A DNA stretch of 64,000 bases from Nocardioides sp. JS614 (GCF_000015265.1 NC_008699.1:124001-188000); one strand, 5' to 3'; numbered from the stretch's first letter, positions 16,828-25,968 are shown. A program made the numbers and translations. The notes: a model not told the origin generated them from the sequence alone.

Positions 16828-18054
16828 ATGCGAGTCAGGCGCGCGCGGAGCACGGCGGTGCTGGGACTCGCCGCGCTCCTCGGCGCCCTGACGACCGCCT
16901 GCACGGGGCCGTCCGAGGCGGGTGACCCCACGCCCGACAGCTCCTCGACCGCGACGGCCAGCGCCGGCAGCCCGACGGCCTCGCCCGCCCTCGACCCCGC
17001 CCACGCCGTCGACCCACCGGGCCGCCGCACCGGCCTGATCTCCCCGCCGGACATCGTGGCCTCCGGGTCGAAGACCATCGCCCCCGGCCGGGTGCGGGCC
17101 ATCGAGCGGCTCGCGGGCGTCGTCGACGTCGAGCAGGTCTCGCTGGTCCAGGTCGTCGTCGAGAACCGGGCACTGAGCGTGGCCGCGGTCGACCCGACGA
17201 CGTACCGCAACTTCGTCGTCAACGCCGACAGCGCCAAGGCCGACGACGTCTGGGACCGGGTCGCCGGCGGGGAGCTCGCGCTGCGGCCGGCCCTGCAGAA
17301 GCGGGCGCCGATCGACGAGAACGGCTTCCTCAAGCTGGGCAGCGCGGAGGATGCGCCCCAGGTGCACGTCGGCGCCTACGCGCAGCAGTCCTGGCTGGTC
17401 GACGCGGTCGTCAACGAGACCTGGATCCCGACGCTCGGGATGACCGAGGGCAACGCACTGCTGATCCGCACCGGCGGCACCTCGCCGGAGACGCTGCGCG
17501 CGCCGATCCAGCGGATCCTGCGCGGCACCGGGGCCGCGCCGCAGATGACCGACGTGGTCGCCCGCGAGGGCCTCGACCCCGGCGCCGTGCAGACGGTCGT
17601 GGTGGTCGGCTCGATCGCCGACGCCATCGGCACCTTCCGCTACAGCGTCCTCGCCGGGGGCCGGATCGCGCCGGACCCGGCGTGGGTCGCCTCGCACATC
17701 GCGACCAGGACGGTCCCGATCCTCGGCACCGTCACCTGCAACCGGCTGATGTTCCCGCAGCTCGAGGCGGCGCTGCGCGACGTGGTCGCCCAGGGCCTCA
17801 CCGACAAGATCCACCCGGGCGAGTACGCCGGCTGCTACTACCCGCGCTTCATCGCGGGCTCGACCACGCTCTCCAACCACGCCTTCGGCCTCGCCCTCGA
17901 CCTCAACGTCCCCGGCAACCAGCGCGGCACGGTCGGCCAGATCGACCGCGGCGTGGTCGCGATCTTCAAGCACTGGGGCTTCACCTGGGGCGGTGACTGG
18001 CGGTACACCGACCCCATGCACTTCGAGATGAACCGGCTGGTGGAGCCGCGGTGA
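16828..18054 (+). CDS. Lipoprotein M15 family metallopeptidase (VanY-like)
   Basis: This 408-residue protein begins with a lipoprotein signal (LAALLGALTTAC, Cys about 25), then a Ser/Thr/Pro linker. The C-terminal third is an M15 peptidase: SNHAFGLALDLN (His and Asp zinc ligands) and TDPMHFEMN (third His). M15 enzymes cleave D-Ala-D-Ala or endolysin-type bonds in peptidoglycan. The middle region (about 80-250) resembles an extracytoplasmic domain of the MacB/FtsX kind, which is tentative. GGGGAGGG precedes the ATG. The next gene overlaps the stop (GTGA). Confidence 0.85.
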   Translation: MRVRRARSTAVLGLAALLGALTTACTGPSEAGDPTPDSSSTATASAGSPTASPALDPAHAVDPPGRRTGLISPPDIVASGSKTIAPGRVRAIERLAGVVDVEQVSLVQVVVENRALSVAAVDPTTYRNFVVNADSAKADDVWDRVAGGELALRPALQKRAPIDENGFLKLGSAEDAPQVHVGAYAQQSWLVDAVVNETWIPTLGMTEGNALLIRTGGTSPETLRAPIQRILRGTGAAPQMTDVVAREGLDPGAVQTVVVVGSIADAIGTFRYSVLAGGRIAPDPAWVASHIATRTVPILGTVTCNRLMFPQLEAALRDVVAQGLTDKIHPGEYAGCYYPRFIAGSTTLSNHAFGLALDLNVPGNQRGTVGQIDRGVVAIFKHWGFTWGGDWRYTDPMHFEMNRLVEPR

Positions 18055-18431
18055 GCGGCGCGCCCGCGGCGCCCCGGACGGCCGAGGAGCTGTTCCGCGC
18101 CGACCCGGCCGGCCTGGCGGCGTACCGGATCGTGCACGAGGCCCTCGTCGGCTGGGGCGGCTGTGAGGAGCGGGTCGGCCGCAGCCAGCTGGGCTTCCGA
18201 CGGGCCCGCGGCTTCGCCTGGCTCTGGAACCCGCGCCAGTACCTCCGGCACGCCACGGCGGACGTCGTGCTGACCTTCGCGCTCGACCACGAGGTCGCCT
18301 CGCCGCGGATCAAGCAGGCCGTCCGCACCTCGCCGCTGCACGTCGTGCACCACGTCGAGCTGGCCGACCCGGCCGTCGACCTGGACCCCGAGCTGCTCGG
18401 CTGGCTGCACGAGGCCTACGACCGGGCCTGA
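18051..18431 (+). CDS. DUF5655-like protein
   Basis: The 126-residue product matches my recollection of the DUF5655 pattern: RVGRSQLGFRRARGFAWLWNPRQYL, then DVVLTFALDHEVASPRIKQAVRTSPL and HHVELADPAVDLDPELLGWLHEAYDRA. These proteins are uncharacterised small soluble domains. The GTG start overlaps the peptidase stop by four bases, so the two are translationally coupled, though a functional link to peptidoglycan is not evident. Confidence 0.75.
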   Translation: MSGAPAAPRTAEELFRADPAGLAAYRIVHEALVGWGGCEERVGRSQLGFRRARGFAWLWNPRQYLRHATADVVLTFALDHEVASPRIKQAVRTSPLHVVHHVELADPAVDLDPELLGWLHEAYDRA

Positions 18432-18476
18432 GACGGCACGACGGCCCACGAGCCCAGGCGGCTAGCCTCGGGACCC

Positions 18477-19439
18477 ATGCGCGCCGCCCAGGTCATCGAC
18501 ACCACCGGTCCCGCCGACGTCGTCGTCCGCGACGTCCCCGAGCCGACGCCCGGACCCGACGACGTGCTGGTCGAGGTGCACCGGGTCGGCATCTCGTTCC
18601 CCGACCTGCTGCTGAGCAAGGGGGAGTACCAGCTCAAGCCCGAGGTCCCGTTCACCCTCGGCGTCGACTTCGCCGGCACCGTGGTCAGCGGCGGGCCGTT
18701 CGAGCCCGGCCAGCGGGTGGCCGGCGTGAACGGGTACGGCGGCGCCGCCGAGCTGGTCGTCAACCCGGCGCAGTTCACCTTCGCGCTGCCCGACCACGTC
18801 ACCTTCGACGAGGGCGCGGCGCTGCCGATGAACTACCTCACCGCCCAGTTCGCGCTGGCCGAGCGCGGCGGCCTGCGCGCGGGCGAGACCGTGCTCGTGC
18901 ACGGCGCTGCCGGTGGCGTCGGGACCGCGAGCATCCAGGTCGCGAAGGGGTACGGCGCGCGCACGATCGCCGTCGTCAGCACCGAGGAGAAGGCGGAGGT
19001 CGCCCGGGCGGCCGGGGCCGACGCCGCCGTACTGCTCGAGGGCTTCAAGGACGCCGTCCTCCAGCTCACCGACGGCCGCGGCGTCGACGTGGTGGTCGAC
19101 GTCGTCGGCGGCAGCGCGTTCACCGACTCGCTGCGCTGCCTGGCCCCCCAGGGCCGGCTGCTGGTGGTCGGCTTCGCCGCCGGCCAGGGCATCCCGGAGG
19201 TCCGGGTGAACCGGCTGCTGCTCAACAACGTCGACGTCCGCGGCGTGGGCTGGGGCGCGTACGCGATGACCCGGCCCGGCTACCTGCAGGACCAGTGGGC
19301 GGCGCTGCTCCCGATGCTGGAGTCGGGCGTGGTCAAGCCGCCGATCGGCGCGACCTACGACCTCGACGAGGTGACTCGGGCCCTGGTGGACATGGACGAG
19401 CGCCGCACCCTCGGCAAGTCGGTCCTGCGCGTGCGGTAA
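18477..19439 (+). CDS. NADPH:quinone reductase-like MDR family oxidoreductase
   Basis: This 320-residue medium-chain dehydrogenase/reductase lacks the catalytic zinc cysteines, as in quinone oxidoreductases. It has the N-terminal GroES-like domain (SFPDLLLSKGEYQ...FTLGVDFAG), ALPMNYLTAQFAL and the nucleotide motif VLVHGAAGGVGTASIQVAKGYG. C-terminal LNNVDVRGVGWGAYA is typical of acyl-CoA or quinone reductase homologs. It probably reduces an enone or quinone with NADPH. The ATG follows TAGCCT by 8 nt with no Shine-Dalgarno sequence. Confidence 0.88.
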   Translation: MRAAQVIDTTGPADVVVRDVPEPTPGPDDVLVEVHRVGISFPDLLLSKGEYQLKPEVPFTLGVDFAGTVVSGGPFEPGQRVAGVNGYGGAAELVVNPAQFTFALPDHVTFDEGAALPMNYLTAQFALAERGGLRAGETVLVHGAAGGVGTASIQVAKGYGARTIAVVSTEEKAEVARAAGADAAVLLEGFKDAVLQLTDGRGVDVVVDVVGGSAFTDSLRCLAPQGRLLVVGFAAGQGIPEVRVNRLLLNNVDVRGVGWGAYAMTRPGYLQDQWAALLPMLESGVVKPPIGATYDLDEVTRALVDMDERRTLGKSVLRVR

Positions 19440-19574
19440 GGGGTGACCCTCGGTCCTCGGCGCGCAGCAGGCCAGGGGATCGAGAGCCACGCCCTGGCCG
19501 GCGGACGACGCGGTGCCGTGCGTCGCGGCCGCAGTCGAGGCGTCCGCCGCCAACGTCCGGCTACTGTCGTCGCC

Positions 19575-21524
19575 GTGAGCATCCTCGACGAAGCCCGGGC
19601 AGGCATGAGCCCCGAGATCCGGCCCCAGGACGACCTCTTCGGCCACGTGAACGGCCGCTGGCTGGACGAGACCGAGATCCCGGCGGACCGCTCGAGCTGG
19701 GGGCCCTTCATCCAGCTCGCCGACACCGCCGAGACCCAGGTCCACGAGATCATCGAGGACCTCGCGCGCCGGGTCGCGGCCGGCGAGCCGGTCGACGAGG
19801 ACGCCCACAAGATCGGCGACCTGTTCGCCTCGTTCATGGACACCGAGACGATCGCGCGCAACGGCCTGCGGCCGGTGCGCCCCCTGATCGAGGCCGTCGC
19901 GGGGCTGCGCGACGTCCGCGACCTCGCTGCGTTCCTCGGCGAGTTCGAGCGGATCGGCGGCCACGGCCTGTTCGGCTCCTACGTCGACACCGACTCCAAG
20001 AACTCCGACCGCTACCTGTTCAACCTGGTGCAGGGCGGGCTCGGCCTGCCCGACGAGTCCTACTACCGCGACGAGAAGTTCGCGGAGATCCGCGAGAAGT
20101 ACGTCGCCTACCTCACCACCCTGTTCGGCCTGGGGGAGCACCCCGATCCTGCTGCCGCGGCCGCGACGGTGCTCGCCATCGACACCCGGATGGCCGCGGG
20201 GCACTGGGAGCGCGCCGAGACCCGCGACGTGCAGAAGACCTACAACCTGATGACCAGGGCCGAGCTGATCGAGCTCAGCCCGGGCTTCGACTGGGACGCC
20301 TACGTCACCAACCTCGGCGGCAACGAGGAGACGCTCGCGGAGGTGTGCGTGCGGCAGCCGTCGTACTTCACCCACCTCTCGGTGCTCCTCGACGAGATCT
20401 CCCTCGAGGACTGGCGCGAGTGGCTGCTGGCGCACGTGCTGCGGTCGGCGGCGGCGTACCTCACCGACGACTTCGTCGAGACGAACTTCGACTTCTACGG
20501 CCGGACCCTCAGCGGCACGCCCGAGCTGCGGGCGCGGTGGAAGCGGGGGGTCGCGCTGGTCGAGGGCGCGATCGGCGAGGCGGTCGGCAAGGAGTACGTC
20601 GCACGGCACTTCCCGCCCCGGTCGAAGGCGATGATGGACGAGCTGGTCGCGAACCTGCTCGCCGCCTACCGCCAGTCCATCTCCCGGCTCGACTGGATGA
20701 CCGAGGAGACCAAGCAGCGCGCGTACGACAAGCTCGACAGGTTCCGGCCCAAGATCGGCTACCCGGAGAAGTTCCGCGACTACTCCGCGCTCCGGGTGAC
20801 CCGCGACGACCTGCTCGGCAACGTCGCCGCCGCGTCGGCGTTCGAGACCGACCGGCAGCTCGCGAAGATCGGCTCGCCGGTGGACCGCGACGAGTGGTTC
20901 ATGCTCCCCCAGACCGTCAACGCCTACTACAACCCCGGCACCAACGAGATCTGCTTCCCCGCCGGCATCCTGCAGAAGCCGTTCTTCTCCCCGGACGCCG
21001 AGGAGGCCGAGAACTACGGCGGCATCGGCGCGGTCATCGGCCACGAGATCGGGCACGGCTTCGACGACCAGGGCGCGCAGTACGACGGCAGCGGCAACCT
21101 GCACGACTGGTGGACCCCCGACGACAAGGCCGCGTTCGAGGTGAAGTCGAAGGCCCTCATCGAGCAGTACGACGGCTTCGAGCCCCGCACGCTGCCCGGC
21201 GAGCGCGTCAACGGCGCGCTCACCGTCGGTGAGAACATCGGCGACCTCGGCGGGCTGACCATCGGCCACACCGCCTACCTGATCGCCCGCGGCGGGAGCG
21301 CGTCCGTCGAGGACCGGCAGAAGGTGTTCCTGAACTGGGCCTACTGCTGGCGGACCAAGCGGCGCAAGGAGCAGGAGCAGCAGTACCTCACCATCGACCC
21401 GCACTCCCCGGCGGAGTTCCGTGCGAACATCGTGCGCAACCTCGACGAGTTCCACGAGGTGTTCGGCACCGTCGAGGGGGACGGGCTCTGGCTGGACCCC
21501 GACCAGCGGGTGCGCATCTGGTGA
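19575..21524 (+). CDS. M13 family metallopeptidase (neprilysin-like)
   Basis: This 649-residue zinc peptidase has the HEIGH motif at residues 490-494 and the downstream GENIGDLGG motif with the third ligand Glu. A helical M13 N-domain starts with EIRPQDDLFGHVNGRWLDE. The substrate arm VNAYYNPGTNEICFPAGILQ is conserved. There is no signal peptide, so it is probably cytoplasmic like other actinobacterial members. The GTG start is supported by TACTGT 7 nt upstream (leaderless). The 135-bp gap before it shows nothing else. A repeat element lies between it and the convergent secreted-protein gene. Confidence 0.93.
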   Translation: MSILDEARAGMSPEIRPQDDLFGHVNGRWLDETEIPADRSSWGPFIQLADTAETQVHEIIEDLARRVAAGEPVDEDAHKIGDLFASFMDTETIARNGLRPVRPLIEAVAGLRDVRDLAAFLGEFERIGGHGLFGSYVDTDSKNSDRYLFNLVQGGLGLPDESYYRDEKFAEIREKYVAYLTTLFGLGEHPDPAAAAATVLAIDTRMAAGHWERAETRDVQKTYNLMTRAELIELSPGFDWDAYVTNLGGNEETLAEVCVRQPSYFTHLSVLLDEISLEDWREWLLAHVLRSAAAYLTDDFVETNFDFYGRTLSGTPELRARWKRGVALVEGAIGEAVGKEYVARHFPPRSKAMMDELVANLLAAYRQSISRLDWMTEETKQRAYDKLDRFRPKIGYPEKFRDYSALRVTRDDLLGNVAAASAFETDRQLAKIGSPVDRDEWFMLPQTVNAYYNPGTNEICFPAGILQKPFFSPDAEEAENYGGIGAVIGHEIGHGFDDQGAQYDGSGNLHDWWTPDDKAAFEVKSKALIEQYDGFEPRTLPGERVNGALTVGENIGDLGGLTIGHTAYLIARGGSASVEDRQKVFLNWAYCWRTKRRKEQEQQYLTIDPHSPAEFRANIVRNLDEFHEVFGTVEGDGLWLDPDQRVRIW

Positions 21525-21671
21525 GTGGGACACGAGCCCGGCCCCGGCTGCTCCACCTGCCGGGGCCCGGGGTCCCATGTCGGCGTACCGCGTCCGCGCG
21601 GCCGGTCCGAGCGGGCTGGCGCCAGCCTGTCGCCGGCGCGGCGCACCTCGTGCTGGTCTCCGGCCGCTGAC

Positions 21672-21748
21672 TTACCGGGCAATCCCTGCACTTCTCGGCC
21701 GAAACTTCGGCCCAACAGTTCCGGTTTCCCCGGTTAACCGGGGAAACC
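21672..21748 (+). repeat. Dispersed palindromic element, copy C
   Basis: The GGGCAATCCCTGCACTT head, the GGCCGAAACTTCGGCC-type core hairpin and the AACAGTTCC link are followed by a perfect 26-bp palindrome (21723-21748) with TTAA at the centre. It lies 148 nt after the M13 peptidase stop, in the same orientation. The remaining bases of that gap show no ORF or motif. Confidence 0.9.
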
Positions 21749-21777
21749 GTCGCCAGCCACGACCACCCACCGAACCG

Positions 21778-22350
21778 TCATTCGAAGCGCGGGACCGACA
21801 TCGTCCAGTCGTCGATCCAGCCCGAGTCGGTGCTCGAGTTGCCGGTGGTGCTGGCCTGGATCGCGAGGACGTGGGTGCCCGTGCCGATCTTCGTGCAGAA
21901 CTGGGCGGAGTCGCCGTGGTAGCTGGCCTCCGAGGTGAACGCGAACGGGCTGCCGTTGTCGGCGTACGGCGCGGCCGGCACGCCGTCCTTGTGCAGCTCC
22001 AGGCTCATCCAACCGCTGCCGGTGTAGTAGCTCTCCGCGGTGAACGTGACCAGGACGGTGTCGGTCCCCTTCGGCGGACCGGTGAGCGCGACCTGGGCGC
22101 CGGTGACCGCCACGTCGGCCCCGGCGGTGCCGGCGAACGAGAACGGCTCGGCCGAGAGCCGGCTGGTCATCTTCTTCAGGGCGCCACCGCCGCACTTGAC
22201 CGGCGCCGTGGCCTTGGCGGCCACCCGCTGGCCGACGTGGGGAGCGAACCCGTCGGCGTCGGCCGAGCTGGTCGTGGTGGCGCCTCCGACCAGTCCGAGG
22301 GTGGCGAGGCTGGCGACGGCGGCGAAGGCGAGGGTGCGGTGGTTGCTCAT
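21778..22350 (-). CDS. Secreted hypothetical protein
   Basis: The 190-residue product has a signal peptide (HRTLAFAAVASLATLGLVGGATTTSSADA, cleavage near residue 33). The mature part is beta-rich: SFAGTAGADVAVTGAQVAL...DTVLVTFTAESYYTGSGWMSLELHKDG...DDWTMSVPRFE. Two cysteines could form a disulfide. The pattern resembles a small jelly-roll or adhesin-like domain but I cannot name it. AGGAGC precedes the ATG. It is divergent from the RecQ-like helicase gene. Confidence 0.75.
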   Translation of the reverse strand: MSNHRTLAFAAVASLATLGLVGGATTTSSADADGFAPHVGQRVAAKATAPVKCGGGALKKMTSRLSAEPFSFAGTAGADVAVTGAQVALTGPPKGTDTVLVTFTAESYYTGSGWMSLELHKDGVPAAPYADNGSPFAFTSEASYHGDSAQFCTKIGTGTHVLAIQASTTGNSSTDSGWIDDWTMSVPRFE

Positions 22351-22474
22351 CGGTGCTCCTGCTGGCGGGGCGGCCCGCCCGTACGAGTCGCGTCGGACCT
22401 CAGGAGGGCGGCGGAGCGCTCCAGATACCCGTCCGCGGAGGACGTTGTCGGGGCCCGCTGGTAGACAGGGTCGG

Positions 22475-24619
22475 GTGAGTGCCCCAGCCGAGACCGACGT
22501 ACGCCGCAGCGCGGAGGCGCACCTGCGCGCGCTCGTCGGGCCGCGGCCGGGTGAGCCGGAGCCGGTGCTGCGCGAGGACCAGTGGGCCGCGATCGAGGCG
22601 CTCGCCGTGCACCGCCGCCGGGCGCTCGTTGTGCAGCGCACCGGCTGGGGCAAGTCCGCGGTCTACTTCGTGGCGACGCTGTTGCTGCGCGAGCAGGGTG
22701 CCGGGCCGACGGTCATCGTCTCCCCGCTGCTGGCCCTGATGCGCAACCAGATCGCGGCGGCCGAGCGGGCCGGGATCCGCGCGGTGACGATCAACTCCAC
22801 CAACATCGAGGACTGGGAGCCGATCCACGAGGCGATCGCGGCCGGCGAGGTCGACGTGCTGCTGGTCAGTCCCGAGCGGCTCAACAACCCGGGCTTCCGC
22901 GACGAGGTGCTGCCCCGGCTGGCCGCGACCTGCGGCCTCCTGGTCGTCGACGAGGCGCATTGCATCTCCGACTGGGGCCACGACTTCCGGCCCGACTACC
23001 GTCGGATCCGCACCCTGCTGGGCGAGCTCCCCGACGGCATCCCGGTGCTCGCGACCACCGCGACCGCCAACGCCCGGGTCACCGACGACGTCGCCGAGCA
23101 GCTCGGGGTCTCGACGGGCTCGGCCACCGACGGCTTCGGCGAGGTCCTGGTGCTGCGCGGTTCGCTGGACCGCGAGTCGCTGCGCCTCGGCGTGGTCCGG
23201 CTCCGGACCGCGGAGCAGCGGTTGGCCTGGCTCGCCGACCACCTCGCCGAGCAGCCCGGGTCCGGCATCGTCTACTGCCTGACGGTCGCCGCCACCCAGG
23301 AGATCGCCGACTACCTGCGCTCGCGCGGCCACGAGGTCGCGGCGTACTCCGGCCAGACCGACCCGACCGAGCGGCACGCCCTCGAGCAGGACCTGGTGAA
23401 TGGCCGGGTCAAGGCGCTGGTCGCCACGAGCGCGCTCGGCATGGGCTTCGACGCCACCCTCGGCTTCGTGGTCAACATGGGCGCGCCGCCCTCGCCGGTC
23501 GCCTACTACCAGCAGGTCGGCCGCGCCGGCCGCGGCACGACTCTGCCGCCGGAGGGGGCGACCGTCGTGCTGCTGCCCGCGATCGAGGACCGCGACATCT
23601 GGGCCTACTTCGCCTCCCTCGCCTTCCCGCGCGAGGAGCAGGTCCGCCGCACGCTCGAGGTGCTGGGGGCGGAGGGCCGGCCGCTCAGCACGGCCACCCT
23701 GGAGACCTACGTCGACCTCAACCGCACCAGGCTGGAGACGATGCTCAAGGTGCTCGACGTCGACGGCGCCGTACGCCGGGTCCGCGGCGGCTGGGAGGCC
23801 ACCGGTCGCGAGTGGTCCTACGACGAGGAGCGCTACCGCCGGGTGACCGAGGCGCGCCAGCGCGAGCAGCAGGCTATGCTCGACTACATCGCGACCGACG
23901 CCTGCCGGATGCGGTTCCTGCGCGACCAGCTCGACGACCCGGAAGCCGAGGACTGCGGGCGCTGCGACAACTGCGGCGGGCTCACCCTCTCCGCCGACGT
24001 CTCGGCCGCCGCGCTCGAGGACGCCGGCGCCCGGCTGGCCCGGCCCGGGGTCGCCGTCGAGCCGCGGAAGATGTGGCCGAGCGCGCTGGCCAACCTCGGC
24101 ATCGAGCTCAAGGGCAAGATCGCCGAGGGCGCCCAGGAGGGCCGGGCGGTGGCCCGGCTCACCGACCTCGGCCACGGCCAGGCGCTGCGCGAGCTCTTCG
24201 CGCCGGCGACCCCGGACGGCCCGGTCCCGGTGCCGTTGGTCCGCGCGGTCCTCGAGGTGCTCGGTGACTGGCGGCCCCCGGTCGACGCGATCGTGGTCGT
24301 CGAGTCGCAGACCCGGCCCACGCTGACGGCCGACCTGGCCGCCGGCCTGTCCCGCCACCTCGGGGTCCCCGTGGTGGGACGGTGGGCGATCGTCAACCCC
24401 GACATCGTCCCCGGCCAGGGGGCCGCCAACTCCGCGCAGCGGGTCGCCGCCGTCGGGCGGCGCTTCGCCCTCCAGGTCGACCAGCCGCTGGACGGGCTGC
24501 GGGTGCTGCTCGTCGACGACCGCACCGACACCGGATGGACGCTGACCCTGGCGGCTCGCGCCGTACGCCGCGCCGGCGCCGCGGAGGTCCGACCGCTGGT
24601 CCTCGCCACCACCACCTGA
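22475..24619 (+). CDS. RecQ family ATP-dependent DNA helicase
   Basis: The 714-residue protein has helicase motifs in order: Q motif near the N-terminus (LREDQWAAIEAL), I QRTGWGKSAVYF (about 54-64; unusual Trp in place of the common Gly-Ala/Ser), Ia SPLLALMRNQ, II VVDEAHCISDWGHDFRPDYR (DEAH), III ATTATAN, V ATSALGMGFD and VI QQVGRAGRG. A zinc-binding segment CRMRFLRDQL...CGRCDNCGG follows, as in RecQ. The C-terminal ~180 residues include a phosphoribosyltransferase-like stretch (LRVLLVDDRTDTGWTLTLAAR), seen in a subset of actinobacterial RecQ proteins. TAGACA lies 7 nt before the GTG (leaderless). Confidence 0.92.
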   Translation: MSAPAETDVRRSAEAHLRALVGPRPGEPEPVLREDQWAAIEALAVHRRRALVVQRTGWGKSAVYFVATLLLREQGAGPTVIVSPLLALMRNQIAAAERAGIRAVTINSTNIEDWEPIHEAIAAGEVDVLLVSPERLNNPGFRDEVLPRLAATCGLLVVDEAHCISDWGHDFRPDYRRIRTLLGELPDGIPVLATTATANARVTDDVAEQLGVSTGSATDGFGEVLVLRGSLDRESLRLGVVRLRTAEQRLAWLADHLAEQPGSGIVYCLTVAATQEIADYLRSRGHEVAAYSGQTDPTERHALEQDLVNGRVKALVATSALGMGFDATLGFVVNMGAPPSPVAYYQQVGRAGRGTTLPPEGATVVLLPAIEDRDIWAYFASLAFPREEQVRRTLEVLGAEGRPLSTATLETYVDLNRTRLETMLKVLDVDGAVRRVRGGWEATGREWSYDEERYRRVTEARQREQQAMLDYIATDACRMRFLRDQLDDPEAEDCGRCDNCGGLTLSADVSAAALEDAGARLARPGVAVEPRKMWPSALANLGIELKGKIAEGAQEGRAVARLTDLGHGQALRELFAPATPDGPVPVPLVRAVLEVLGDWRPPVDAIVVVESQTRPTLTADLAAGLSRHLGVPVVGRWAIVNPDIVPGQGAANSAQRVAAVGRRFALQVDQPLDGLRVLLVDDRTDTGWTLTLAARAVRRAGAAEVRPLVLATTT

Positions 24620-24789
24620 GCCGGCCGCGCCCGAACCGAGCCGGGCCGGCTGAGCCGGGTGCCCGCCCGGCGCTGCGGGACGTCGTACGGGGCGGTCGTC
24701 GGGGCAGCCGGATCGGATGACGTCGCCACGGCTGCCGGCGGGGACCTTGGCCCCTGGCGGATGGGGGGCGCGGTTCCTCACGTCGGAGC

Positions 24790-25261
24790 GTGGCTGGTCC
24801 CGAGCGGCTGCTCGGCCTCTCGATGGGCGGCGAGGAGGCGATCGGCACGGCCGGCGTCGACCCCCGGGGTCCGGGCGGTCGTGGCCGAGGGGGCGACGAA
24901 CCGGGTCGCCGCCGACAAGGAGTACCTCGACGAGTACGGCTTCCGCGGCCGGCTCCAGCAGCGCGTCGACGGTCTCACGTACGCCGTCGCGGGGCTGCTC
25001 ACCGCGGCCCCGGAGCCGCAGGAGCTGCTCGAGTCGGTGCGCGCCGCCGCTGACCGCGGGACCCGGTTCCTGCTCGTGGCTGCGGGGGACGTCGAGACCG
25101 AGGGGCTCGCCGCGCAGCGCCTGCTCACGGCCGCACCGGACCTCGTCGAGGTGTGGACGGTGCCCGGAGCCGGACACGTGCAGGGCCTGCGGACCGACCC
25201 GGAGGGCTGGTCGCAGCGCGTCGTCGGCTTCCTCGACGCCGCCCTGGTCGGTCCCCGCTGA
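24790..25261 (+). pseudogene. Truncated, frameshifted alpha/beta hydrolase
   Basis: One frame starting at 24790 gives PERLLGLSMGGEEAIGTAGVDPR, a nucleophile elbow (G-L-S-M-G-G). A different frame then continues GVRAVVAEGATNRVAADKEYLDEYG to the end (GAGHVQGLRTDPEGW holds the catalytic His). Removing one G from the run at 24866-24869 joins the two frames into continuous hydrolase sequence. The N-terminal half (before the elbow) is absent: upstream bases to 24620 show no hydrolase-like frame. So the gene is both 5'-truncated and frameshifted. A sequencing error could explain only the frameshift. Confidence 0.75.
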
Positions 25262-25284
25262 CCCGGGTGCGGCAGGCTGGGGGC

Positions 25285-25956
25285 ATGACCTCGCAGGACG
25301 ACTCCCCGGACGACGGCCGCCGGGCGGCGGAGCTGGGCGAGCGGCTGGCCGCCTGGCTGGAGGAGCTCGGGCTCGGCGCGCACCTGGCCGCGGCCGGGCT
25401 GCCGACCTGCGAGCGCGACGAGCACGGCCGGGCCGCGTGGACCGACCCGAACACCGGCCTGCCGATGACCGGCGAGCAGCTCGAGGACCTCGAGCGGCTG
25501 CTGCGCAGCGAGGGAGCCGACCCGCAGCACGCCGTACCCGTGCAGCTGGTGCAGATCGCCCGGCGGGCGCGGGTGCGCCAGGAGCTGCTCGACAGCGCTT
25601 GGTACGACTACGAGTCGCTGGCCGAGCTGCGCGGCACCTCGGTCGACGCGACCAGGTTCGCCGTGCACAAGGCCGAGGGCGAGCACCGGCTGCTCGTGGT
25701 CGCCGCCGACGCGCGCACCCTCGTGCCCGCCTTCCAGCTCACGCCCGAGGGCAACCTGCGACCCGAGCTCGGGCCCGTGCTCACGTCGCTGCTCGCCGCC
25801 CGGATGGATCCGTGGCAGGCCTGGGCGTGGCTCACCCAGCCCGCGGGGCTGCTCGGCGGCGAGGTGCCCGAACGCGCGGCGGCCGATCCCGAGACGGCCG
25901 ACGTGGTGCAGCGTGCGGCCGCCCGGCTGGCCGAGCGGGCCGGCGCCCGGCCCTGA
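25285..25956 (+). CDS. Hypothetical protein with MbcA/ParS-like C-terminal domain
   Basis: This 223-residue protein has an acidic N-terminus and a middle region RRARVRQELLDSAWYDYESLAELRGTSVDATRF that looks like a helix-turn-helix. The C-terminal region (ALVPAFQLTPEGNLRPELGPVL...MDPWQAWAWLTQPAGLLGGEVPERA) resembles the Xre/MbcA/ParS toxin-binding domain. That family neutralises RES/ParT toxins, but no toxin gene is adjacent; the antitoxin role is therefore unsupported. It converges on the DHA2 exporter gene with a hairpin between. Confidence 0.7.
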   Translation: MTSQDDSPDDGRRAAELGERLAAWLEELGLGAHLAAAGLPTCERDEHGRAAWTDPNTGLPMTGEQLEDLERLLRSEGADPQHAVPVQLVQIARRARVRQELLDSAWYDYESLAELRGTSVDATRFAVHKAEGEHRLLVVAADARTLVPAFQLTPEGNLRPELGPVLTSLLAARMDPWQAWAWLTQPAGLLGGEVPERAAADPETADVVQRAAARLAERAGARP

Positions 25957-25968
25957 CCCGCGCCGGCT

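Noticed and set aside
18462..21578. A 1038-codon minus-strand open frame across the MDR and M13 peptidase genes
   Set aside because: High-GC DNA leaves long antisense frames. The plus-strand genes show complete families and motifs, the antisense none.
24620..24789. An intact hydrolase start in the 24620-24789 stretch
   Set aside because: No frame there gives hydrolase-like sequence joined to the nucleophile elbow; the stretch holds only GC-rich short repeats (GAGCCGG).
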